From Planctomyces sp. (GTDB taxonomy: Bacteria > Planctomycetota > Planctomycetia > Planctomycetales > Planctomycetaceae), in assembly GCA_016795105.1 (NCBI GenBank), contig JAEUIH010000005.1:71220-135219 (forward strand): a stretch of 64,000 nt of DNA, given 5' to 3'. The notes beneath the pieces are model-generated. The model worked only from the letters and a program-made list of their open reading frames with translations. It did no database searches and was not told where the DNA came from. Shown piece after piece: positions 26,626 through 36,700 of the stretch. Positions within the stretch are counted from its first letter, which is position 1; every line of letters starts with the position of its first letter. A program made the translations under genes and the position numbers.

Positions 26626-26865
26626 CTAATTCGTTTCTAGTGCCGCCTTCAACTCCGACCGCTTCCAGCGCGGGGAGCTTTCGCCCAAGTATGTCGGTTT
26701 CGGCAGACGGCCCTTTGCCGTCAAAATTTCCACTTGCCTTTGCGAGCATTGCAGCCAGGCGGCAACCTGTTTTTTTGTCATCCACTCCGGCAGTTCTTCG
26801 GTGTGTTGCCGGTCATGTCGATTAGGTTCGTATTGTTCGGCGGGTCTTAGTGGCACATTTTTCAT
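26626..26865 (-). CDS. AlpA/Xis-like HTH protein
   Basis: 79 residues with a MerR/excisionase-type winged helix: WMTKKQVAAWLQCSQRQVEI, LTAKGRLPKPTYLG and SPRWKRSELKAALE, the usual helix-turn-helix, wing and closing helix. In P4-like elements AlpA activates integrase or excisionase expression; Xis proteins bend DNA at attP arms. Either role fits its position upstream of the primase module. It is followed by its own hairpin terminator, so it is a separate transcription unit. Confidence 0.8.
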   Translation of the reverse strand: MKNVPLRPAEQYEPNRHDRQHTEELPEWMTKKQVAAWLQCSQRQVEILTAKGRLPKPTYLGESSPRWKRSELKAALETN

Positions 26866-27013
26866 CAGGTTCGGCCTTTGTTGAGCGATTTGAACGATTC
26901 CGCATCTCTGCGGGACTGATCAAAAAAATAGCGAGCCACGAAACAGCTCGGAGAGTTTGGCCTTTGTTTGGCAACTATCCCGGTACGTTGGGAAAGGCCG
27001 CCGTGAACGAAAA

Positions 27014-27052
27014 GAGCCCGCAAAACTCAGGCGTCTTGCGGGCTCAAACTTT
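27014..27052. terminator. Bidirectional-looking hairpin after the coiled-coil gene
   Basis: GAGCCCGCAA (27014-27023) pairs with TTGCGGGCTC (27036-27045). The plus strand continues AAACTTTTTTTG, the minus strand continues TTTTCG. It lies 39 bp after the stop of the minus-strand gene at 27084 and could end transcription both ways. Confidence 0.65.
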
Positions 27053-27083
27053 TTTTGTTTAGCGAGAGAATCGGGATAGTTGC

Positions 27084-28079
27084 TCAACTGTCCCGGCAGT
27101 TTTCCAATTTGGTTTTCAGGTTCAGACGGGCTGCCTTTACTGAATCAGCCAAACCGCATTTCATAATCAGTTTCGCCATGGTTGAGATAGAGTACAAGGG
27201 CTTTGATTTATTGTTCTGCGCGACGCCAATTCCCTGAAATTTATACGAGAGCTTTCGAAGCTGTCTGAGTATTTCATCGGTCGTTCCGATTCCTTCGCCC
27301 CCACGGTGTGCAAGAATCTCGGCCGCCGATCGCAAAGAGACGCCCTGTTTTGGAACGGGATTGTCCTTTCCTTCGCCCTCTTTTTGCGAGGATGGTTGCT
27401 CCAAACGGGGATTAACAAACGACTTGATGAGGTTTCTGACGTTGAACTGCTTCAATCGATTCGGGGTGACTCGTCTCGCCGCCAATATCGTGGGTTTCGG
27501 CAGATCTGCCCAAGGTTGTGTCTCCCACTCGAGACGCTTCAAGTTCCTGAGAAGCGAGACAATCTCTGACATGCGTTGTTTCGACGGCTCCTGTCCAGGC
27601 TTCAACTGCGATGGATCAAAACCCACAAGGGCGGCATTAAAGACCTCATCCTCTCCGATGCCACAGGCCTTCACACAGAATTCGCGAGCATCCCAAAACA
27701 ACTCACGATAAGCCTCAGTCTCATTATGAGCTTGTTCCCATTCTGCTTCAATGGGAGCCTCTTTGGCCTGGATATCGGCACTGAGAAGAAACAACTCGGC
27801 TTGAAGCTCGGCCAGTTCCGTTTCTTGCTGCATCAGTTGCCGCGGGTCGGTCGTTACGTTCTTCAGCTTCTCGAGACATTCAATCTTATCCTGCAACGGA
27901 TAAAGCTCGCTTTCCAGACGTTCGCACTTCTGCCGCCAACCATCGTTGCCGTCTCGCCCGATCTCGAGACCGCATTCACACAGTCTCCAATAGGCAGCAA
28001 GCGTGGAGAGTACATGAACAAGGCTCGGTGCTTCTTGAGAATTGTTTTCAACAACCCGACGAACGTCTGTAGAAGACAT
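27084..28079 (-). CDS. Coiled-coil protein of unknown function (cargo)
   Basis: 331 residues, no family recognised. Residues about 45-125 form a heptad-like coiled coil (ESELYPLQDKIECLEKLKNV; ETELAELQAELFLLSADIQA). A basic, low-complexity linker follows around 230-250 (QKEGEGKDNPVPKQG). The last 80 residues resemble a winged-helix-like domain (SAAEILAHRGGEGIGTTDEI), the pattern often seen in replication initiators or structural DNA-binding proteins. It lies 193 bp downstream of the HNH gene on the same strand; a start at the ATG 28079 is supported by AGGGGA. It could be a last member of the defence operon or an element maintenance gene. Confidence 0.65.
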   Translation of the reverse strand: MSSTDVRRVVENNSQEAPSLVHVLSTLAAYWRLCECGLEIGRDGNDGWRQKCERLESELYPLQDKIECLEKLKNVTTDPRQLMQQETELAELQAELFLLSADIQAKEAPIEAEWEQAHNETEAYRELFWDAREFCVKACGIGEDEVFNAALVGFDPSQLKPGQEPSKQRMSEIVSLLRNLKRLEWETQPWADLPKPTILAARRVTPNRLKQFNVRNLIKSFVNPRLEQPSSQKEGEGKDNPVPKQGVSLRSAAEILAHRGGEGIGTTDEILRQLRKLSYKFQGIGVAQNNKSKPLYSISTMAKLIMKCGLADSVKAARLNLKTKLENCRDS

Positions 28080-28272
28080 CAGAATTCCCCTGCGACGGGC
28101 CAGCGGGGAGGGGTAGTCGCAAGGGATGGACTACCTCAACTCCCGGCCGCTTCAGTCACGTCCGCTGGCCGGCGAACGTGACACCCGTGTCTGTATTTTC
28201 TTCCATGGAACGCTTTTGGCAACCCAATTCGCTTCTGAAGGGCATCCAGATTCACCATGTCGGTTTTCCAAT

Positions 28273-29082
28273 TCAGTTAGTGGCCAGAAGAGCCTCGACG
28301 CGAGGATCGCCCGTACTGTGCAAACAAGCGCGTGCTACGGCAGACAGTTCTTTGTCCGGGCGCAGCATCTCCCTTACTTCGGCGGCAGCATTCTTGTATT
28401 CCTGCCTCGCAATGACGTTGGTTTGATCTGCATAATATCGGTCCAGCTCTTCTCGATACTTTTGCACGCGATCCCAACACTCATTCCAAACCGTTCTTCT
28501 TTTGTCTACCAGTGGTCCAAATTCAAGACTGCAAAGTGAAATGGAATACTCCACGCGTTTCTTTGCCCATGAGTCTGTAACGTGGGACGCCACAATTGCT
28601 TCACCAAGCGTGTTGAAAGACAGGAGACTTGGATCTTCAGGGTCCGTTGGATCAAGGAGCATTGGATCTTCATATCGAAGATCACCAAAAGGTTTTGCGC
28701 GGCTGCAACCAGATCGCAATGGGAAAAAGGTTCCTTTCGTTGGGTTTCCTACGCTGCCGATAATTCGATAATTCTTCCAGTCGAACGCAAGCCACCAATA
28801 GCCTTCATGTTCAGTGCCATCCTCATCCTTGGCACTCTTCTTCGGGCGAAAGTGTTCGACATGCCAGTGGTTGAAACAGTCTTTCGCTTCTGAAAACCAG
28901 CATTTGCCATGCGACAGAGAAAGCAGCCACTTCTTCAGTTTCCCCCAAAACTTGCTGTTCTTATCGATCAGTTTCGCTCGAGACGCTGCATCCGGTGCGG
29001 CTCTGAGTTCCGCCAGAAGCTCATTGGCTTTTGCGACCCATTTGGCATCCGGTTTTTGTGATTTCAGTGGAATGAATCTCAC
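28273..29082 (-). CDS. HNH nuclease partner of the ATPase (Septu PtuB-like)
   Basis: A 269-residue protein with an HNH/His-Me-finger core: SHGKCWFSEAK (Cys61), WHVEHFRPKK (His77), GYWWLAFDWKNYR, and NPTKGTFFPLRSG (Asn113), the order seen in the PtuB/TIGR02646-like HNH family. A helical C-terminal half follows. Only one of the four zinc Cys usual in related proteins is obvious. Its ATG overlaps the ATPase stop (ATGA), so the two are translationally coupled. In Septu systems and some retron effectors such an HNH protein cuts DNA under control of an ATPase; that role is inferred here. Confidence 0.82.
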   Translation of the reverse strand: MRFIPLKSQKPDAKWVAKANELLAELRAAPDAASRAKLIDKNSKFWGKLKKWLLSLSHGKCWFSEAKDCFNHWHVEHFRPKKSAKDEDGTEHEGYWWLAFDWKNYRIIGSVGNPTKGTFFPLRSGCSRAKPFGDLRYEDPMLLDPTDPEDPSLLSFNTLGEAIVASHVTDSWAKKRVEYSISLCSLEFGPLVDKRRTVWNECWDRVQKYREELDRYYADQTNVIARQEYKNAAAEVREMLRPDKELSAVARACLHSTGDPRVEALLATN

Positions 29083-30665
29083 TCCGCGTCCTCCACTGCC
29101 GCCGCTTCTTCTTCTTCGAGCAATTCTTTCATCAGCGCGTCTGCCAGCTTCGTCTGTTCGTCAATTTGTACCTTAGTCAACGACATTGTGGGTCGGGCAG
29201 GGCGGCGGCGTGCCATGGCGGATGCAAAAGACTCGAAGTACGGGTTCGGGTGTGTCAGCGAAACAGCCAGATTGTTTAACTCGTCAGCCAACTGCATCAG
29301 TTCCGCTTGCTCTGCAGCGGACTTTGGTTGTTTCCCGAGCAGCTTATAGTGCCGATCCAGCTTCTCCAAAATCTCCGGGGCCAGTGTCGATCGAAGACCG
29401 TAGAGTTCCGACTTCAGGAGTCCCTCAACACCGATCCCAATTGGATCGTACATCGGTGGGTCGGCCGAGATTGCTTCGTCTGTTCGATTGAGAACTCGCA
29501 CCTGATTCTTGTACAGACTTCCAATCATAAGCGGATTGTGGGTTGCGACGATGAGCTGCCCTTTGTCAGCACGGATGTTTTCCTGAAGCAGCTGTAGGAA
29601 CTCGTATGTCCAAACAGGATTCAGGTGAGTATCCGGTTCGTCAAGCAGATACAGAGACTCATCATTCTGAGTAAACAGCAGTAGTCCCAAAACTGTCAGC
29701 AGTTGTTGCTCGCCCTCGCTCATTTGGATGAACTTGACACGGCTGCCGTCCATGCGTTCTACGGTCACTCGCACTTCGTCGATCAGGTCACACAAGAAAA
29801 GGCTTTCGAGGAATCCAAACAGGGTCTTCGTGTCTTCGCCCTTTGCCTTCAGTGCTGCGAGTTCTTCTTCATTCTTGATGAACAGGTACAGTCGTTCGGT
29901 GGATTCTCCCTGACGGCGGACGTCGCGTTCAATGGATTCCGTATTGCGAATCGGGGCGAAGGCACGATTCCAGAGTCGATCCAGGAAACCCTTGAAGGCA
30001 CCGCGAGCGTACCAGAATCGTGGATCACCTTCGGCAAGCTGCACCTTTGAAGGCTTGCCACTGCCTCTCCACCACGGTGTCTTGAGTACGAAGAGGGCAG
30101 AATCGAAGCTTCTGATTCCAAGGTAATCATTCAACAGCTGCTTCGCCGACGCTTCCTGCGAAAGAAAAAATGCCAGCAAGACGAGTTGGCTGTATTCTTT
30201 GCGGCAGAAGAACATTCGCCGAAGAGGAAGTTCTCCATCGGCGTTTTTCAAGACTCGATCGTAATGCCGACGTGTCGGACGGTCGAACTGCCGTTCGAGG
30301 CGAGAACTCCAGCCGGAATAGTAAGCAAATACATAGTTGGGCAGGTACGAGTCACGGTCACGCAAAAAAGCAGTCAGCGTGACTGGTTCGTCGTCGATGG
30401 TGATCTGAAGGCGTTTTGTGCTGCGATCCGGGTCCGCATCGATCAGGATCTTTTGTTCTCGGCAGACGAACTGCAGCAGATAGGGAAACGACGGCGATTC
30501 TCCAAGCTCAAGATCGCGAAAGATCTCGACGATGGCTTCGATCAGGTTCGATTTTCCGGTGCCATTACGACCGAGTAACACGGTCGTGGACTCCGTTTCG
30601 TCGAAGTCAATCGCGAACGATCGGAGATTGCGGTATGCCGGAATCCTCAGGAAGTCGAGTCTCAT
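29079..30665 (-). CDS. RecF/OLD-like AAA ATPase partner of the HNH nuclease (Septu PtuA-like)
   Basis: 528 residues, an SMC/ABC-type ATPase with Walker A GRNGTGKS (32-39), a long helical insertion, the signature SEGEQQLL, Walker B LYLLDEPDTHLNP and the switch His in VATHNPLM. There is no TOPRIM domain, unlike OLD nucleases. The C-terminal tail is helical. PtuA of Septu, RloA-type proteins and the PARIS sensor share this architecture. Start and stop overlap hsdS and the HNH gene by 4 bp each, so it is embedded in the R-M operon. It probably senses phage activity and licenses the nuclease. Confidence 0.85.
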   Translation of the reverse strand: MRLDFLRIPAYRNLRSFAIDFDETESTTVLLGRNGTGKSNLIEAIVEIFRDLELGESPSFPYLLQFVCREQKILIDADPDRSTKRLQITIDDEPVTLTAFLRDRDSYLPNYVFAYYSGWSSRLERQFDRPTRRHYDRVLKNADGELPLRRMFFCRKEYSQLVLLAFFLSQEASAKQLLNDYLGIRSFDSALFVLKTPWWRGSGKPSKVQLAEGDPRFWYARGAFKGFLDRLWNRAFAPIRNTESIERDVRRQGESTERLYLFIKNEEELAALKAKGEDTKTLFGFLESLFLCDLIDEVRVTVERMDGSRVKFIQMSEGEQQLLTVLGLLLFTQNDESLYLLDEPDTHLNPVWTYEFLQLLQENIRADKGQLIVATHNPLMIGSLYKNQVRVLNRTDEAISADPPMYDPIGIGVEGLLKSELYGLRSTLAPEILEKLDRHYKLLGKQPKSAAEQAELMQLADELNNLAVSLTHPNPYFESFASAMARRRPARPTMSLTKVQIDEQTKLADALMKELLEEEEAAAVEDAE

Positions 30666-32242
30666 GCAACCTCCAGCAACCGGACCTCACTGGCGCCCTT
30701 GTCGCGTCGCTCCTTCAGCAATCCTTTTTCTTCCTCTTCCTTGAGTTGATCGTAGAAGTCATCAATCTCAAGTTGAGAAGCGGCCCACAATGTTTCCGCC
30801 GTCAGCGGGCCTTGTGATCGCAGGATTTTAGTCAGGTGGTTCGATTGGATTTCAGATCGCTTTAACATGTTAGCTGCTGCCGTTTGCTTCGAGACACGTT
30901 TGCCGGGCTTCTTTTCCTTTGTCGTCAGGGACTTGGATTTCTTTGCCAGTTGAATCTTCTTGAGAAGCTCTTCGGCGGGTTCATCGTTTGGATCTTGCGG
31001 GGCTAACTCGCCGCGAAATGCCTTGGAGAGCAATGCGAGAGTCAAGCGTTCGATGTGGGCATAAGCTGCCGTATATCGAGATTCAAGGCCGCCTGCAGAG
31101 GCAAGAAGCGTCTGAACGCGGGCAACAATTTGTCTCTGCTCTTTAATGGAAGGAAACTTAACCGGCAGGTTTCTGAGATCCTCAATATTGATGCCCGTAT
31201 ATGCAACTCCCTTCTCGACTCGTGCGAGCCAGCGTTGGCTTTCAGTGGAGCCAATCGAATATGCGAGGAATGTCGGATCAACACGAGTTCCATCCACGGG
31301 CACGACTGCGACCTCTCTTGAAACGTTCCAGCCGGCCATACTCTTATCTGCGACGGCAACTCCGCCCAGAGTGCCACGCACATTCACGAGGACTTCTCCC
31401 CCTCGAAGTATAGTTCTTGGGTAGTCCGCCGAAAGCGCAACAGCAATTCGCTTCATGCCGTCGGTCTCAATATTCAGCCATCGCACATTGCTCGTCCGTA
31501 GGCACGGCACCCCATCGGACACTTCGCCACCCAACTTAATTACTCCGTATGTGATCACACGACCATTTTCGCAAAGTTCATCGACCCGTTGCTCATTCCA
31601 ATACTCGTAGCCAGTCATCTCTCTTGCCAAGTCGGACTGGCTGCCGTCGGCGAGCTTGCCCGTGACGGCCGCAGTTACTACAGATTGGCGGAGGCGTTTG
31701 AGGATGGTGGGGATGCGGTCGAGGCGTTCGCGGCACGCGTCGACTCGGGCCAGAAGGGAATCCAGCTTGTCTGCGATGCGTTTTTGCTCGTTGTGCGGCG
31801 GAATGAGAATCTCGGTTCCTTCAAACTTCCCCTTTGTAACATGACGAAGTCCAACTCCGCCGTGAGCAATGTCAATCAGTTCTCCGAGCTTCTGATTGAT
31901 AGCGTATCGGAAAAACCGCTTATCGAATGATGACTCGTCGAAGTCTACTCGGAAGATATGTTGATTAAGTACCGCTTCGCCGCCCTTCCAGACGTGTGCT
32001 CCGAATGACGTTCCGGGTGTACCAGACCACGCAAACAAGAGCTCTCCACCCTTGAGATAATACCGATCGTCGAACTCTCCCTTGAAATAGTTAAATCGGG
32101 ATTCAGCATTGTTGAGATTCTGTATGCGGACAATCGGCATGCCGCTTGTAGACCATTCTGTCGGCTTGAAAGCTCTCCCGTTTTCAAGCTTGCACAGACT
32201 GCCAATCGTTGCGGTTGTCCAGCCTTTCGGGAGTTCGCTCAC
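30662..32242 (-). CDS. hsdS: Type I R-M specificity subunit with C-terminal extension
   Basis: 526 residues. Two target-recognition domains, starting at LPKGWTTATIGSLCKLENG and again near 210-225, each end in the conserved helical spacer (PPHNEQKRIADKLDSLLARV; SIKEQRQIVARVQTLLASAG), the dimer layout that reads a bipartite DNA site. After the second spacer comes LSKAFRGELAPQDPNDEPAE (usual HsdS end) and then about 90 extra residues: a Lys-rich linker and a winged-helix-like piece (LRSQGPLTAETLWAASQLEI). This tail lies directly before the ATPase gene. Overlaps of 4 bp with hsdM and the ATPase gene indicate coupled translation. Confidence 0.93.
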   Translation of the reverse strand: MSELPKGWTTATIGSLCKLENGRAFKPTEWSTSGMPIVRIQNLNNAESRFNYFKGEFDDRYYLKGGELLFAWSGTPGTSFGAHVWKGGEAVLNQHIFRVDFDESSFDKRFFRYAINQKLGELIDIAHGGVGLRHVTKGKFEGTEILIPPHNEQKRIADKLDSLLARVDACRERLDRIPTILKRLRQSVVTAAVTGKLADGSQSDLAREMTGYEYWNEQRVDELCENGRVITYGVIKLGGEVSDGVPCLRTSNVRWLNIETDGMKRIAVALSADYPRTILRGGEVLVNVRGTLGGVAVADKSMAGWNVSREVAVVPVDGTRVDPTFLAYSIGSTESQRWLARVEKGVAYTGINIEDLRNLPVKFPSIKEQRQIVARVQTLLASAGGLESRYTAAYAHIERLTLALLSKAFRGELAPQDPNDEPAEELLKKIQLAKKSKSLTTKEKKPGKRVSKQTAAANMLKRSEIQSNHLTKILRSQGPLTAETLWAASQLEIDDFYDQLKEEEEKGLLKERRDKGASEVRLLEVA

Positions 32243-33696
32243 GCTTCAACCTCCTCACCTAATTCGGCAAGGATTGCTTGGAGTTCCTCGAACATTCCTT
32301 CGAGTTCGGTCATGGCTTCTGTGGCCAACTCCGCGGGTTCAGGCAGCTCCTCAGTGGAGGTGTCGCTGTCGTCTTTCAGCCAGGAGATGTCCAGACTGTC
32401 GTTACGTTCGGCGATCCAGCTGCGTTCGAAACGGCGGAACCGACCTTCCTCACCAGTTTCCTTGCGTTTCTTCAGACTCTTCGAAAATCCAAGCGGATCT
32501 TTGCCAAATGACTTTTCAAACTCTTCGAAGTGATCCCGTTTTAGTTCCGTCCGTTTTCCAAACTGCGGCATGTTCGCTCGCAGGTCGTAAACCCAGACTT
32601 CTTTCGTATTACCTTTGTCCGTCTCCCCGCGTGTGAAGAACAGGACATTGGTCTTCACACCCTGAGCATAAAAGATCCCCGTCGGTAGTCGCAGGATTGT
32701 GTGCAGATTGCATTTGTCCATCAGGTCGGCACGAATCTGCCTGCCAACGTTGCCTTCGAACAGCACGTTGTCGGGGAGCACCACTGCCGCGCGCCCTCCG
32801 GACTTTAAGCCTCGGTAGATATGCTGCAGGAAACAGAATTGCTTGTTGCTCGTTGGAAAGGTGAAGTCGGTTCGCGATGGCAGGCCGCCTCCCTTTTTCG
32901 TACCAAACGGCGGATTGGTCAGGATCAACGTCGCCTTGGGCAAGGCTTCCCCTTCGGGGCTGAGCGTGTCGCCGTAGTGGATACCCCCCGCGTCGGGATC
33001 GGACTCGATGCCGTGCAGCATCAGATTCATGAGCGCGAGTCGATGCGTGTCCTGTACATGCTCCATGCCAAAAAACGTGTTACGGCGATACTTCCTTTGC
33101 TGGGCCTCGGTCCAACTGTCCGGGTCATTGTGCTCGCGGAGGTAGTGATTGGCCGCGATCAAAAATCCACCGGTTCCCGCAGCAGGATCCTGAATCACAT
33201 CGTCCAGCGTCGGTTGCATCACGGCGACCATACTGTCGATCAGCGGCCGAGGAGTAAAATACTGGCCGGCACCAGATTTCTTTTCATTGGCGTTCTTTTG
33301 TAGCAGACCTTCATAAAGATCACCAAGCCCTTCCTGGCGGGCGCTGTACCAATCGAGTTTGTCAATCTCGGCGACGAGCGTGGAGAGGGTCGCCGGTTTG
33401 CGGATGAAAGAACTGGCATTGGCAAAAATCTCTTTGACCAGCCTTGAGCCGTGGCTACCGAGGTGAATGAGCGTCAGTTTGTAGGCTTCCAGTCGGTCGG
33501 GAGCCGCCTTGGCTTCCAGATCATCCCAGCGATAGCCAGCCGGGATGTGTTTCTCAGTGTTCGTTTCCTTGGCCATTTTGAGAAACAACAGATACGTCAA
33601 TTCGGTGACATACTGGTGGTAGGTGACCCCATCATCTTTGAGAACGTTGCAGAGGTTCCAGAGTTTTCCGACGATATCATGGGTCACAGTGCTCAT
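32239..33696 (-). CDS. hsdM: Type I R-M methyltransferase subunit
   Basis: 485 residues. An N-terminal helical HsdM_N domain (MSTVTHDIVGKLWNLCNVLK) is followed by the N6-adenine methylase, with SAM motif DPAAGTGGF (170-178) and catalytic NPPF (261-264). The protein methylates adenine in the HsdS target on both strands to protect host DNA. QYFTPRPLIDSMV is the usual linker. The gene starts 18 bp after hsdR and overlaps hsdS by 4 bp. The C-terminal 40 residues are acidic. Confidence 0.95.
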   Translation of the reverse strand: MSTVTHDIVGKLWNLCNVLKDDGVTYHQYVTELTYLLFLKMAKETNTEKHIPAGYRWDDLEAKAAPDRLEAYKLTLIHLGSHGSRLVKEIFANASSFIRKPATLSTLVAEIDKLDWYSARQEGLGDLYEGLLQKNANEKKSGAGQYFTPRPLIDSMVAVMQPTLDDVIQDPAAGTGGFLIAANHYLREHNDPDSWTEAQQRKYRRNTFFGMEHVQDTHRLALMNLMLHGIESDPDAGGIHYGDTLSPEGEALPKATLILTNPPFGTKKGGGLPSRTDFTFPTSNKQFCFLQHIYRGLKSGGRAAVVLPDNVLFEGNVGRQIRADLMDKCNLHTILRLPTGIFYAQGVKTNVLFFTRGETDKGNTKEVWVYDLRANMPQFGKRTELKRDHFEEFEKSFGKDPLGFSKSLKKRKETGEEGRFRRFERSWIAERNDSLDISWLKDDSDTSTEELPEPAELATEAMTELEGMFEELQAILAELGEEVEA

Positions 33697-33714
33697 GTAT
33701 TCTTGAATTCTTCT

Positions 33715-36700
33715 TTATGCGGCAGTCTGCCAAATGGATTCGTTAAAACTGTCAAGGATTGTCTGAAGTTCGCCGCTGAAGATGCGGTCCAGTCGAGCAA
33801 ACCCTCCTCCCTCTCGAGCGAAAATGAGATCGGGATCGTCGAGTGCGTCACGGTCGACAATGACATTGGCCTTTGTCTGTGATGCAATCTTTTGCAGCCA
33901 TTGCCGCTGAGGGGAGCTCCACGATCGTGATGCAAGCATCTTCAGCAGTGCATTGTCGACCCGCTGCTCATATGGCAAAAGCGGATCACCCACTGCGGCT
34001 TGTCGAATGTACCCGATAATTCGCGCGGCAATATCCTGATTTGTCATTTCTCGCCAGGCCGTTGCCAAGTTCGTTTCACTGAATCCGGCTCGATCCAGTT
34101 CCAATGCCAATTCACGAAGTTGCTTGCGAGTCAATTCACGAGGTCGCGTGAGGACTGTCACCAATGCGGGAATTCTGTCGGAGTTGTTCTTGATGAATTC
34201 AGTGAACTCGTTCAGATAGTCGGCAGGCTTTATCGCTGTGCCGTAGCCTCGTTCCGTGCCTAAGAACTGATCAACGTGTTCTGAGACGAAGATTGGGGCG
34301 GGGCCAGTATTCGCTTTGCGGTCGAGAATCTCTCCGAGGTCGGTGTTCTCGGTGAACCATCGAGCAATTTGTTCCATCGACATCTTTTTTAACTTGCCAA
34401 TGAATGCATCGGGCGACATCCCGGCTTTTATTTCAAAATCACGTTCTGCCGACTCGCTCAGATGGTGTTTCTTCCGTTGTAGTTTGGCGATCAACTGGTC
34501 TCGCACCAGTTGTCGCTCATCATTCCCCGTGACTTCTGCCAATTCTCGGGTGAGTTGTGTAAAGCTGATGTTCGGATCAACAACGACTGGCTTCATTGCT
34601 GTCAGATTCTGAAGAGCGTCGTAGATCTGGACAGCGTCAAATATACGGAATGTTTCCTTATCGATCTCAGGACAGAGCCGAGTCGCTCGCCCAATCATTT
34701 GATCGTAAAGAATTCGGCTGTTCACGCGACGCAGAAATACAATGTTGCAGATTTCAGGTACATCGATACCAGTCGACAGTAGATCAACCGTCACGGCAAT
34801 ATTGGGATTTCTCTCGTTCTTGAATCGCCGAATCAGTTGCAGTGGTTTGTCGGCAGCACCAGTGATCTTAATGACGGCGTCGTCTTCAACGCTTCCGTAT
34901 TGGTTTTTGAATGCCTTTTTGAGCAGATCGACGACAAGGTCGGCGTGGCTATCAGTCGCACAGAAGACAAGGGTCTTTTGTCGCGAAGTGGGATCAAGTT
35001 CCTTAGCAAGGTAGTTGCAGACGACCTCGTTGAAAGGTTTGGTGATGACCTTTTTGTTGAACTCATCGACTTCAATCTTGATCTCGTCCGGTGTTGTAAA
35101 CAAATCGATCTGATTGCGCTGAGCGTCGTACACAGGAACCTGATCGCCAGCCTTCCAGACAATGCCACTTGTCGATAATAGAGTCTGAATCCTGAGCGGG
35201 GGCTCGTGATCGATCAGCCAACCATCTATGACTGCTTCGCGGTAGCTGTAGGTGAAGACAGGAAGGCCGAAAATCTGCGTCGTATGCAGAGCAGGTGTTG
35301 CCGTTAAACCAAGCTTGAATGCATCGTAGTAGTCCAGGACGCGTCGATACTTGGAGATGTAGTCTTCAAAACTGCGAAAATTCAGTTCAAGGTCCGACAA
35401 TTCTCGATCGAGCAGGTAACCCCGATGGCATTCATCGACGACTATGCAGTCGTATTGGTCGACCGCTGGGGGTATGGCGTCTTCAGCTGGGTAGAGAACT
35501 CGCTGAACCATTCCCTGAATCGTGGCAATATGAACTGACGTATCCGAGTCAGGAGTCTGGTCTTCGAGTTCCTTGATGCCAAAGACATCCGCAAAGGTTT
35601 GCAGGCTTTCCATGCGAGTGTCTTGGAATGCATTGGCTGCCTGCTGCCCCAATGCTGATCGGTCCACCAGAAACAATATGCGACGGAATCGCTTGGTCTT
35701 CAGTAATCGATAGATGAGTGCAATGCAGGTTTTGGTCTTTCCAGTGCCAGTTGCCATTGCCAGCAACATCGACCGTGTCCCATCGGCGATCTCCGATTCG
35801 ACTTTCTGTATGGCCGCTTGCTGATAGTCTCGCAGCGGGAACCCGTAATTGAAGGGTTCCGATTTGAGCTGCTCATTTGCCGCTGTCTCATCGCGTTTTA
35901 GTAGGGCAGTCAAGCCCTCAGGTGTATACCAACCGTCGAGTGGATGACCTAGATTTGTTGGAAGTCGGATGTCGCAAAACCAAACCCCGCTTTTCGTAGA
36001 GAGCTGCCGCAGGAATGGCCGACCGTTCGACGAAAACACAAATGGCACTCGATACTCATTATCCTTCCCCCAGTTGCTGGGGTGTAATGAAACTTCTTCG
36101 CTTGGAAGGAAGCCGCGACTATATCGTTTCGCCTGCTGCAAAAATGCTGAAACGTCCTTGTTCTTGCGTTTCGCTTCCACGGCCGCCATCGGGATCAGCC
36201 CGATAAACAAGACATAGTCGGCAGGTCCTTTGGCTGTTGGCCATTCGGCGATGGCAAGGTTTTTGCCTTTTTCCGGTCGCGTACCGTTGCCATAACGAAG
36301 TGTTGCTGAGTCCGCGATCCAGCCAGCCTGTGAAAGTTGCTGATCGATCAGCTTTCGTGTTTCAGCTTCATCCAAATGAACTGCGGCGGCGGCCGTCTTA
36401 GCGGCTGCAACAAAGGCGACGACTTGTGCCTTCGCCTTTTCCTTGGGCTGAGCTGCTGCCTCAGCTTGCACGGTTTCCAGTCGCCTCTGAAGTTCCGCTT
36501 TTGACTGCTCAACCTCCTGAGCCATTTGCTCCCAGAAGGATTGTTCATCGCGTGCTTCACGCAGTTGCGATTCCGTTGCGTCCAATTGCAGGACTATTTC
36601 GTGATGGACAGATTGAAATTTCGTTAGCTCATCATTGAGTCTGGCAAGTTCTTTGCGTAGGTCCTCGGTTTCATTCTGAGGAGCCTTCGGTGGAATGAAA

